DNA from: Aquilaria yunnanensis
Lineage: Eukaryota; Streptophyta; Magnoliopsida; Malvales; Thymelaeaceae
Assembly: GCA_039654915.1 (NCBI GenBank)
Contig: CM077594.1
Span: 70,674,393-70,738,392 of the forward strand
Length of the DNA: 64,000 nt
Reading direction: 5' to 3'
The translations under genes were made by a program, and so were the position numbers. The notes beneath the pieces are model-generated. The model worked only from the letters and a program-made list of their open reading frames with translations. It was not told the origin of the DNA and ran no database searches. This document shows, piece by piece, positions 55,225-64,000 of this stretch (position 1 is its first letter; every line of letters begins with the position of its first letter).

Positions 55225-58070
55225 TGTTACCACCTCATAAAGTGGGAGAATTACAAGTGTGTCATAATGGCTAAAAACCATTATATTGTGGAATTCTCAC
55301 CATAGTGGTTGAAGTGTGGGGGGTAAAACGCATGATCAACACCTCCTTAAAGTGTTCCAAGTTGGTAACTTGGCCCCCAAGAAAAGCCTTAAGGCTTGCT
55401 TGTTTGTCAAGCAACCTATGGACTTTTTTGTAAGATTTTTGAAACTCGAGTACTCAATTGTAAAACTCTCAAGAAAGAGATTTGGAGAGTTATGAGAAGG
55501 AAATGAATGGTATGAAAGTGCTATTGGAGGACCAAATTGCTCATGGAAGACAACTCAAGACAAAGAAAACACAAAAAGGCATAAAGGACCTAAGTGTCCT
55601 AGTGTAAGCCTTATGATGTGTACGTTTTTTGACTTAAGTCAAAAGGAGCAATTTGAAGTTTTCCCACCATGGGGGAGGAAGCCAAGGCTTGATAATTAGT
55701 CAACAATGGTGGGCACATGTGTAGCAATGAGTTTAAGGCAAAGAAACCATAATTAATGAGAAGGAAAATCACATAAAGCAAGGTTAAGCTTGTTAAGTGT
55801 CTTTTGTGCCCTTAAGCTCATTTAAGGCCATTTAAGTGGCCAAATCACTTATCCCAATCAAGGGATGGCTGGCCAAAGCATGGAAAGAAATTCAAATGTG
55901 GGCCAGGAATTTAAGACTAAGAAGCCATGGTCTTGTAGCAAGGAAAATGACATAAAGCTTATTTAAGGCTTTTAAGTGTGTTTTGTGCACTAAAGTCTTT
56001 ATAAGTGGTTATCTTTGTCTTTATCTTCCACATTTGGTCTTTTCCAACAGAAAAAACATAGCATCTCCACCCCCACACTTCTTCCATAGCCGCCATACCT
56101 CCAAGATTAAAATTGAAGGCAAAAGAAAGCAAGAAAGGGCAATTGGAAAGCTATGTGGTGCTAAGACTTGGGTGCACCTAGGATCAAGCTCCAATTTCAG
56201 CATACACTCAAGGTAAGGGTTTTATCTAGCTTTCATGGCTATTTATTGTTCAATACTAATGCGCAAACATCCATGAAGCTAAGACCCTAAGCTTGGAAGA
56301 GAGCCAAGAGCTTGATGAACTAAGTTTAAGTCAAGGGGGAAATCGCACCAAGGGTTTCGACCCTACAGCTTTGGTGCTCTGTTATTGCAGTGCAATTAAG
56401 GGTTTTCTAAAGTTTCTTGGATTGTTCACTGTATTTCCAAACATCCATGAAGCTAAGACCATGCTTGAAAGAGAGCAAAAAGCTCAAGGAACCAAGTATG
56501 GGTTAAGGGGAAAGAAGCATGACAAGGTTTCAGATGCTAAAGATGGCAGCAAGAAAGAAGGGTTTCTATAGCCCAAGTTAGTACTAACTAAGACCTAAAA
56601 GACTCCTAAGGCCAACAAAAATATTAAGGAGAGCTTCCATAGTGTTTCTAAAGTGATATATTATCGTTTAATTGAATGATTATGGACTAACCTTAATGTG
56701 TTATTGCTGCCAGCATTTCATATGTTTGATGTCGTGTTTGTTTGTGCATTTGGATGTGTATATTTGTGTGTTTGCACTGTATTTTTGTGTTTTAGTGTCT
56801 TTGGATTTCAGATATACACCTGAAGTTTGAATATTTTATTGATAAGCCCTTACTAAGTTTCATTCAAGAAACTTACCCCCTTTTTGTCCTTTTCAAGAGC
56901 ACCTCAAAGAGAATATTTAGATTAATAGTTTTCATTTGAATTTCTATTTGAAATTTCTGGTACATGAAATTCCATGTGTCTAGTTATGATCTGGAAAGTT
57001 TGGTAATTTTAGGAGCACATTTGGTATTTTTAATGGTGGTACTTATTGTGTTGTGCAGCAGCTGTCCAACATCCTGTTTCTGGAGTCCATTGTGTCTCAG
57101 ACACTCCTGTAACCTACGGTGTGTATTTAGCTGATTTAATACCATATTGTAGTGAATGTATGAATGTACATGTAGTGTATGTAAAATGAGACAAGTATGT
57201 GAACATTTGAGTAATGTTTTGGCTATGTAAGTGATGTGGTGCAAAGCTGCCTAAGTGTGAATGATGGGCTGCTTACTTGTAAATTCTGTTTTGACCATAT
57301 AAAGTTGTTAAAAGAATTGTAATGTAATTCCTATGTGTAATGTACATATATGGGATAGCCTTGGAGGGCTTTCCCCTTGTCAATGAAGTGTTTCCATGGT
57401 TTGGAAAAATTATATGGGCAAAATGGTCCAAAAGTTGCCAGAATTTTGACTCTGGACCTAAAGTTTAATATCTCCCTGTGTAGTTTGAATCATGGTATGA
57501 AATTTTGACCACGCCTAGAGGACATCCAGAGGGTTAACTGGGATTTTGAATTTATGGATTTAGATCCCTGTAACGAAATATATAACGTTTCAAAGTTGGC
57601 TAAGTTACTGGTCATTTGGTCAGAATTTTGTAACCAACTTAAAAAAATCCATAACTTGGTCCATAGGTGGGATATTGATGTAAAACAAAATTCCTTGGTT
57701 TGCCCTAAGTCTCTACTTGGTAATGGAGAAAATAAAATAGGGGGCTATGTGGCTATAATGATACAGTTTATTAGTGGAAGTTACAGGTGCAGTGACTGGT
57801 CACTAGAATTTAATAAGATTGCCTAATGTGTGGTAGCCAAGATTAAGACTTGTGCTAGTGTTTTCCTTCTTTGCTGCCATGGTGTGCATGAAATGTGAAT
57901 ATGTGTGTGATGGTTGGACCAATATGCATGTGTTTACATAGTGCCCAAGAGGGCCACTTGGGTATGCAAACTAAGGGTAGTGTTCTGATGGCCTAAAGAA
58001 CATTACCAATCCTGGGAGTTTAAATGCACAAATTTGGCACCATAACTGGACTACCCCGAAGTGGGTAACA
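55225..58070 (+). repeat. A4: solo LTR of family A, long variant
   Basis: It starts TGTTACCACCTCATAAAG and ends GAAGTGGGTAACA, flanked by TCCTC at 55220-55224 and 58071-58075. It is 2846 bp, about 380 bp longer than A2 and A3 LTRs. The extra length is in 55860-56530 and includes two diverged internal duplications (see findings). No internal region is present. It splits exon 4 of the T1 antisense gene. Confidence 0.96.
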
Positions 58071-60273
58071 TCCTCCCTGGCTATTCTGCTCAACTCGGCG
58101 TTCTTAACGATTGAGTTGGCACAAAATACCTTGGCCTTCTCCAGACGATCTTCGGCCCAAGATCGGACCGAAGACTATTTCACTGCCCAAGCTCTGAAAT
58201 ATCCGCTGTACGCCAAGAACTGCAAAAAAGAAGGACATTTGATGAAGTTTTACAAAACAAAACTAAACACTTAGAAAAATTTGGAGAAAAGATGGAGGGC
58301 CTAAAGAATACCTGGGCAGCCTGTTGGGACATCATCGCGGCGAGGACCTCCTCGTTCAGGCACACATCTGACAAGGACTTGAAAGTGGCTTGGGTGAGCA
58401 CGCCCCTCGCCATTTAGGGAGCCATTTGCTGGATGTCTTCGGAGAACAAATTCATCTCCGCCGTTAAAGACTAGAAAGGCTCCCTCGGAACCTTATCCTT
58501 CGGGATATGGCAGTCCCGAAGGGGACGCTTCTGAGCGTGCTCCACCATCCATACCGAGGGCGCCAGTTCTTCTGCAAAGTCATGCCGCAGTTCCATCAGT
58601 ACATTGTCGCTTAGCCATACGTCTAAAAGATGGAGAATGCTAAAAATGTTTGAATTTATAAAGAAATGGCTAAGGGGCAAACCTGGTGGGACCTCAGCGA
58701 TGTCGTCGTCCAAATCGTGGACTTCCTCCACTTTAGCAGGGACGTGTTTTCCTTCGTTTCGTCTTTGCTCCTCGAGCTCCTTGGCAGAAGGGCCTCCTGC
58801 CGAAGTGCCCAGGATATCTGCCGAAGTGACGGGACTCCGGGGAGTGGAGCTGATGGCCAGCTTTGATGGTGGGTCGGCATGGACCAGAGGTTGGTCCCCG
58901 ACCTCTTCAACATCTTTCGGAGGGGGGGAAGAGGGTCCTTCTTCACTTTTTTGGCCGAGGATGGCCCCTTCCAGCTGCCTTCCTCCTCTTCGGGGCGGCC
59001 TTTTTCTTCTGTTCCCCCTTCTCGGCCTGGCCGAGGAAGAGGGACTTGTAGAAGCCGGCTGACTGGTCCCCCATCTCTGAAAAAGGAAAAAAAATTAGTG
59101 TATGTCCAAAGGGATACTTAGGCCAAAAACTTGGAAAGCAACTTACTTTCAACAAGGGCTTCATAAGTGAGCTCCTTCCGAAGGAGCATCACCAGCCAAG
59201 ACTTCTTCCCATCGATGGCAGGAGCTGGCATGCCGAGATTGGTTTTGTGCACCTTGAGCACCCCTAGCTCCCAAAGAACCTGATAGGGAAAGGATAAAAG
59301 AAGCATGGTGGGACCTCGGCATCCCAGTCGGCGACAGCTCGGATACAACTGTTGAAGTCCTCGAACCTCGCTGCTAACTCAGGAGTTACCAACTTCTTGG
59401 AATCAACAACGTCCGTCTCCAGCGTCCCCTAGGCCCACCTAGTCGGCACGTGCGACCAAGCCTTTGCCACCTTTAGGAAGAAGAACTTCTTTTTCCACCC
59501 TCGCCAACTGTCTTTCGTGTTGAAGGTGAGCATATATTTTTTGCTCCTAGATCCCCGAGGTTGCATGAAATAGAAGCCACCCTTCAGAACCGGATAGGGC
59601 TTGTAATACTGCATGAAGATGATGAAGTGCGGTTCTATCTTGAAAACCCAACATATGCAGAGAAAGGCATTAAAGTAGGAATAGGAATTGGGAGGAATCA
59701 TATTTATGGCTATACCATGGAATTGGCAAAAGTCGCAAATCATCGTCGGTGGAGGAAACCGAATTCCGGCCTTAAGTTGGGCTAGGAAAACAGGGACCTC
59801 GTCTGATCTATTCATGAAGCTGAACAGGCTAGGACAAGGTAGCCAGATAATGGCATAAAAAGGAAGAAAAAATTTAGTTATCCACTTCGTTAAGTTCTCC
59901 GAAGTGGTACAGCACGGATGAGACATGAGGGGAAGCCAGCTCTTAGGAGTAGTTTAGACGGACATGATTGGGACGGGGGAAGACATGTTCGGCTAAAAGA
60001 AACGGCTCTGGGAAAGAATGTCAAGGGACTTCGGGAAAAAGAAAACAACTTTGGACTCTAGAAAAAATGGAAACAGAAGAAACCGATGGGCCTTTGGAAG
60101 GAAAACCCACCAAAACGTTTGCCGAAGTCAGGGTTAGTAGACGCCATGGTAAAAAGTCACCAGAAATCACTCCACCACTGGCACCGCCGCAAAAGAGAAA
60201 GAAGAGCTTGAGAACAAATGAGAGTAGGACAGAGGCAAAGGAAAGCAAATGAGGGCCATGAGGGGAAGGAGGG

Positions 60274-60283
60274 TTTATATAGG
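60274..60283 (-). promoter_or_regulatory. TATA box of the T1 antisense gene
   Basis: On the minus strand CCTATATAAA, about 290 bp upstream of the first ATG at 59985, corresponds to CTATAAATAG in T2. Confidence 0.7.
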
Positions 60284-60758
60284 CCGAATGAGGTAGGCGA
60301 CTCATCGCCATAACTGTCCATTGAAGGCGAATCGTTGCCATAATTACTTGCTGAAGGCGAAGAGACGTGGCTGCTATAACCGATCCCACTGTTCCCCAAA
60401 AGCCATATGACACGTGTCGTCTAGCACAGGAGACGAGGGCAAGCCTCCTAACAACACGGATGCCTAGGCAGGCTCATCCGAAGAGGCATGCCAGACTAAT
60501 TATGAGACATGATGGTTAGCTGACATGCGGCAGAAAATTTGAGAGGAGGAACACACACTTCGAGAAAAAAGCCAAGGGCCTAGCTAAGTGACGAGGAGTA
60601 GCACCTACAACCTACCTCATCTGGGAAGACACACCCTCGGAGAAGGAAGTGTCCCCCCACCCCAAAGATAATTGCCAGCCTTAATTAAATGGGCCCTGCA
60701 AAGTACTCTGAGAATCTACATGCCGAAGAAATCACATCGGCTTTCTGAGGGGGGCATG
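60284..60758. other. T1 antisense upstream region and polypurine tract
   Basis: No gene is supported. It contains an imperfect repeat of GGCGAxxCxTxGCCATAA (60298-60360, three times) and ends with the polypurine tract GAGGGGGGCATG at 60747-60758. A CACGTG occurs at 60411-60416. Confidence 0.6.
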
Positions 60759-61589
60759 TGATGGCCAAAGGGCTATTACCCTTCGGAAAGCCGAGCTCTG
60801 GCAGACCATTACCCTTGGTAATGGTGAGCATCACACTCGAGAAATACGAGCGCCAACCTCGGTAAGATAGGGTCTAACCTCCTGACCCCTCGACCTCGGT
60901 GATCCACCATCACCTTCGGGGAGTGATAGTATTAACTTCGCGAACACGGTGTTCCACCACCCTTGGTAAGATGGCTTGACCAACTTCGGGAGAGGTAGAC
61001 TCACCATCTTCAGAAGAGGAGAACATCCTCCGAAAGGAGTCCCCCGTGCCGAGGGGAATCGCAAATAACTGGAGCAACCACGGCAAGAAGCTCTCCCATC
61101 CAGAAGAGGTCTCTTTCATCGAAGGGGTCTCAACAATACGACAAAAATGGTCAAGGAGCCTCTGACACGCTGCCCTCATACACGTCCTAACACGTAGACC
61201 TCCCGCGGCCCTAACTTCTAACCAAGAAGGCCTATGGCCGCTTAGAGGTCCCCGTTTCTGAAGGTACGGACTGCATCCGAACATGTGTCATGATCTGAGC
61301 GGGCTGTGTCGAGCAGGCTTTTCTTGACACTTCCCTATAAATACTTGGGAAATGACCTTGGTAAGAAGAGGACACTACTCGCTACCCATTACTCTCCATC
61401 TAGCTAAATACTGACTTGGGCGTCGGAGGCTCCTTCCCTGGAAAAACACTTTGGGGATCTCCTAACCCCCGTTCTTTGAATCTTTCAGGCAGCCACCCCC
61501 TACGGAAGCCACTTTTGCAGATACCCTCTCCGCCGAAAGTCCCTATTGCAGGCCACCATGTCGTACAATAAGGATGCTGATGGGGATCA
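60759..61589 (+). repeat. T1 3' LTR
   Basis: An 831-bp repeat of 29760-30576, starting TGATGGCC and ending GATGGGGATCA. It is followed by the AGGTG duplication. It holds a short extra stretch near 61095-61125 that the 5' LTR lacks. The TATA box is kept; the G-box reads CATGTG. Confidence 0.94.
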
Positions 61590-61594
61590 AGGTG

Positions 61595-61624
61595 TTCTTT
61601 ATGAGTTGCCTCATCCTTGGAATA
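61595..61624 (-). pseudogene. G3 reverse transcriptase fragment between T1 and A5
   Basis: Thirty bases encode SKDEATHKEHL-type sequence on the minus strand (with the AGGTG at its edge), which joins the RT frame broken at 29759. C-terminal RT sequence of G2 ([19 protein letters not shown]) confirms the match. It shows that the 31.8-kb block between is one insertion. Confidence 0.9.
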
Positions 61625-64000
61625 TGTTACCACCTCATAAAATGGGAGAATTACAAGTGTGTCATAATGGCTAAAAACCATTACATTGTGTAATTCTCAC
61701 CATAGTATTTGAAGTATTGGGGGTAACAGGCATGATCAAAACCTCCTTAAAAGTGTTCCAAGTTGGTAACTTGGCCCCCAAGAAAAGCCTTAAGGATTGC
61801 TTGTTTGTCAAGCAACTTATGAACTTTTTTGTAAGGTTTTGGAAATTCGGGTACTCAATTGCAAAACTCTCAAGAAAGAGACTTGGAGAGTTATGGGAAG
61901 GATATAAATGGTATGAAAGTGCTATTGGAGGACCGAATTACTCATGGAAGACAAGTTTGGACAAAGGAAATACTAAACGCAATAAGGGCCTAAATGTCCT
62001 AGTGTAAACCTTAAGGTGTTCAAGTGTTTGACTTAAGTCTAAGGGTGGAATTTTGGGGTTATCCCACCATGAGGGAGGCAGCCATGACTTGATAATTAGT
62101 CATAAATTTTGGGTACATGTGTACCAATGAGTTTAAGACAAAGAAATCATAATTAGTGAGAAGGAAAATGACATAAAGCAAGGTTAAGCTTGTTAAGTGT
62201 GTGTTGGTGCCCTTGAGCTCATTTAAGGCCCTTTAAGTGGCCAAATCACTTATCCCACTCTCATTTTCATCCTTCCCCAGGCCAAGAACACAGCATACTT
62301 CCTCCATAGCCACCACACTTTCAAACTTGCAATTGATTGAAATTGAAGGCAAAAGGAAGCAATTGGAAGCAAACTAGAGCTATTTCTTGTATACTTCAAG
62401 GATTAAGCTTCAAATTCGGCCTACTTAATTTGGTAAGGGTTCTCTTGCTCTCAAGGGTTGTTTTCTATATTTTCAAACATCGATGGAGCTATGGTTAAGC
62501 TTGGAAGAGAGCCATGAGCTTGATGAACCAAGCTTATTGAGGGGAGTGCACTGATTGAAGGTTTTGTGACCTATTGTCATGTGCACAAAGATGGCAGTGA
62601 AATGAGGGTTTCTAGAGCCAAAAGTTAGTACTAACAGGTTTTAAAATCCTCCTAAGACCAAGCATTAGCTTGAGGAGGGCTTCCATAGTGATTTGGTTAT
62701 GTTTATTATGTGTTCTATGGACTAACCTATGGTATATGTTGCTGCCACATTTCATGTGTTTGTTGTTTGTGTTTGGCTGCTGCATTTGGTTGCTATATGT
62801 TTTATATATGCATTGTGGTTTTTTTGTTTTAGTGTCTTTGGATGCAGGTTTTAATAAGGATCACATTACCTTAAGAAACCAAGTGGTACCCTTACTAAGT
62901 TTCTCAACAAAACTTACTCCCTTTAATTCTGTCATTTCAGGTCCAGCTGAAAGATCACCTTCAAACTAACCTTTGTGGTTTGAGTTTTGATCTGAAATTC
63001 CAGGTACATGAACTTATATATCTAGTTCTGATCTGGAAATTTTGGTTATTTTAGGAGCACATTTGGTATATTTAATGGTGGTACTTACTGTGTTGTGCAA
63101 CAGCTGTCCAGCATCCTGTTTTTGGAGTCCATTGTATCTCAGGACCTCCTGTAACCTAGGGTGCGTATTTAGCTGAGTTAAGACCATATTTTAGCGCATG
63201 TATGCATGTACATGTAGTGTATGTAAGATGAGACAAGTATGTGAACATTTGAGTAATGTTTTGGCTATGTAAGTGATGTGGTGCAAAGCTGCCTAAGCGT
63301 GAATGATAAGCTGCTTACTTGTAAATTCTTTTTTGGCCACATAAAGTTGCTAGATGCAATGGAATGTAATTAATATGTGTATTGGACATGTATGGGATAG
63401 CCTTGGAGGGCTTTCCCCTTGTGAATGAAGTGTTTGCATGGTTTGGAAAAATTGTATGGGCAAAATGGTCCAAAAATTGCCAGAATCTCGACCACGTACC
63501 TAAAGTTTAATATCTCCCTTTGTAGAATGAATCTTAGCATGAAATTTTTACCACACCTAGAAAACATCCATAGGTTGAACTCAAATTCGGAATTTCTGGA
63601 TTTGGATCCTTGTAGCCAAATATATGACGTTTCAAAATTGGCTGAGTTATTGTTCATTTGGTCAGAATTTTGTAACCAACTTAAAAAATCTCTAACTTGG
63701 TCCATAGGTGGGCTATTGATGTAAAAAAAAATTCCTTGGTTTTCTATAAGTATCTAATTCATAATGGAGCAAAGAAAACAGGGGGGTATGAGGCTAGAAT
63801 GATACATTTTATTAGTGGAAGTTACAGGTGCAGTAGCTGGTCACTAGAACTTAACAAGATTGCCTAATGTGTGGAAGCCAAAACTAAGACTTGTGCTAGT
63901 GTTTTCCTTCTTAGCTGCCAAGGTGTGCATGAAATGTGAATATGTGTGTGATGGTTGGACCAATATGCATGTGTTTACAAAGTGCCCAAGAGGGCCACTT
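61625..64000 (+). repeat. A5: LTR of family A, cut by window end
   Basis: It starts TGTTACCACCTCATAAAATGGG directly after GAATA (61620-61624) and follows the family A LTR to within about 70-90 bp of its expected end at the window edge. Whether it is solo or the 5' LTR of a complete plus-strand element cannot be seen. It interrupts G3 RT. Confidence 0.94.

Larger units (their letters stand above)
53265..59985 (-). pseudogene. T1 antisense gene, four exons, split by two LTR insertions
   Basis: Homologue of the T2 antisense gene. Exon 1 (about 59985-59147) keeps FCQFHGIAINMIPPN and FNTKDSWRGWKKKFFFL. Exon 2 is 59076-58683, exon 3 is 58571-58312, and exon 4 starts at 58219 and is broken by A4 (resumes 55224-54824) and by a Copia solo LTR (resumes 53407). 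All three introns keep GT-AG ends (donors GTAAGT, GTTTGC, GTATTC). The coiled coil (LREDFLKGQEELLKDFSQKM) and the end motif FDIPEGPRWAWFKIDHLNLP are recognisable. There are stops near the start (TAA near 59956) and at about 59426 and 58401. The agreement of exon borders with T2 is the main support for the gene model. Confidence 0.82.
29760..61589 (+). mobile_element. T1: Tat-type Ty3/Gypsy element containing four other insertions
   Basis: The LTRs (29760-30576 and 60759-61589) share TGATGGCC and the end ...TCA, and the whole is flanked by AGGTG at 29755-29759 and 61590-61594. The G3 coding sequence reads on across it. The order is LTR, primer binding site, gag, protease, RT, RNase H, second RNase H, integrase, antisense gene, polypurine tract, LTR. 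The LTRs differ at about one site in ten over the 260 bp I compared by eye, so T1 is older than T2. A3, T2, a Copia solo LTR and A4 interrupt it; removing them leaves about 11 kb. Confidence 0.96.

Noticed and set aside
53265..59985. Antisense gene as an ordinary host gene hit by transposons
   Set aside because: The same gene lies at the same place, between integrase and 3' LTR, in T2, so it belongs to the element.
29760..61589. Endogenous pararetrovirus or other virus
   Set aside because: LTRs, primer sites, integrases and target duplications are all those of LTR retrotransposons; no movement protein, coat protein or envelope-like frame was seen.
1..64000. tRNA and rRNA genes
   Set aside because: Only the tRNA-derived primer binding motif was found (17847-17857); no cloverleaf with A and B boxes and no rRNA segment could be recognised by eye.

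Overview
The window is plant nuclear heterochromatin made almost entirely of nested LTR retrotransposons, with no ordinary host gene that I can support. The plant assignment rests on Ty3/Gypsy chromovirus and Tat-type polyproteins, a Copia element, a tRNA-iMet-type primer binding site, plant-style TATA boxes and GT-AG introns. The elements suggest a large-genome flowering plant; I cannot name the species.

Element names used here. A = chromovirus-like Ty3/Gypsy family with a 2.46-kb LTR (TGTTACC...GGTAACA), copies A1-A5. G2 and G3 = two related Ty3/Gypsy elements, both on the minus strand. C1 = Copia element, whose 1.4-kb LTR also occurs twice alone. T1 and T2 = Tat-type Ty3/Gypsy elements on the plus strand, with two RNase H domains and an antisense gene. 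S1 = solo LTR related to the G3 LTR. H1 = non-autonomous hAT DNA transposon.

Layout. 1-7046 is A1 (minus), broken by a Copia LTR at 5185-6600 and a deletion. 7047-22202 is the 3' part of G2 (minus), split by complete element A2 (10087-20346, target duplication GTTTG), which itself holds H1 (14482-15490, duplication CTTATGAA). At 22203 Copia element C1 entered G2. At 25085 G3 entered C1. At 29760 T1 entered G3 and runs to 61589 (duplication AGGTG). Inside T1 lie solo LTR A3 (31935-37515, duplication AATCC; it holds solo LTR S1 at 34210-37322, duplication GCCAT), complete element T2 (39250-50422, duplication GCGGG), a Copia solo LTR (53408-54823, duplication GAAAG) and solo LTR A4 (55225-58070, duplication TCCTC). 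After T1 a 30-bp scrap of G3 remains before LTR A5 begins at 61625 and runs off the window. The deepest path is six levels: G2 > C1 > G3 > T1 > A3 > S1. The missing halves of G2, C1 and G3 should lie to the right of this window.

How the parts work. All pol genes encode the usual protease, reverse transcriptase, RNase H and integrase, but each copy carries stops, frameshifts, deletions or lost catalytic residues, so none looks autonomous. T2 is the best preserved and youngest-looking. The most unusual content is in T1 and T2: each carries, between integrase and 3' LTR, a four-exon gene on the opposite strand with its own TATA box, a gypsy-type transposase-like N-terminal domain and a coiled-coil C-terminus. 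Its exon boundaries agree between two clearly diverged copies, which indicates a real spliced gene carried by this retrotransposon family.
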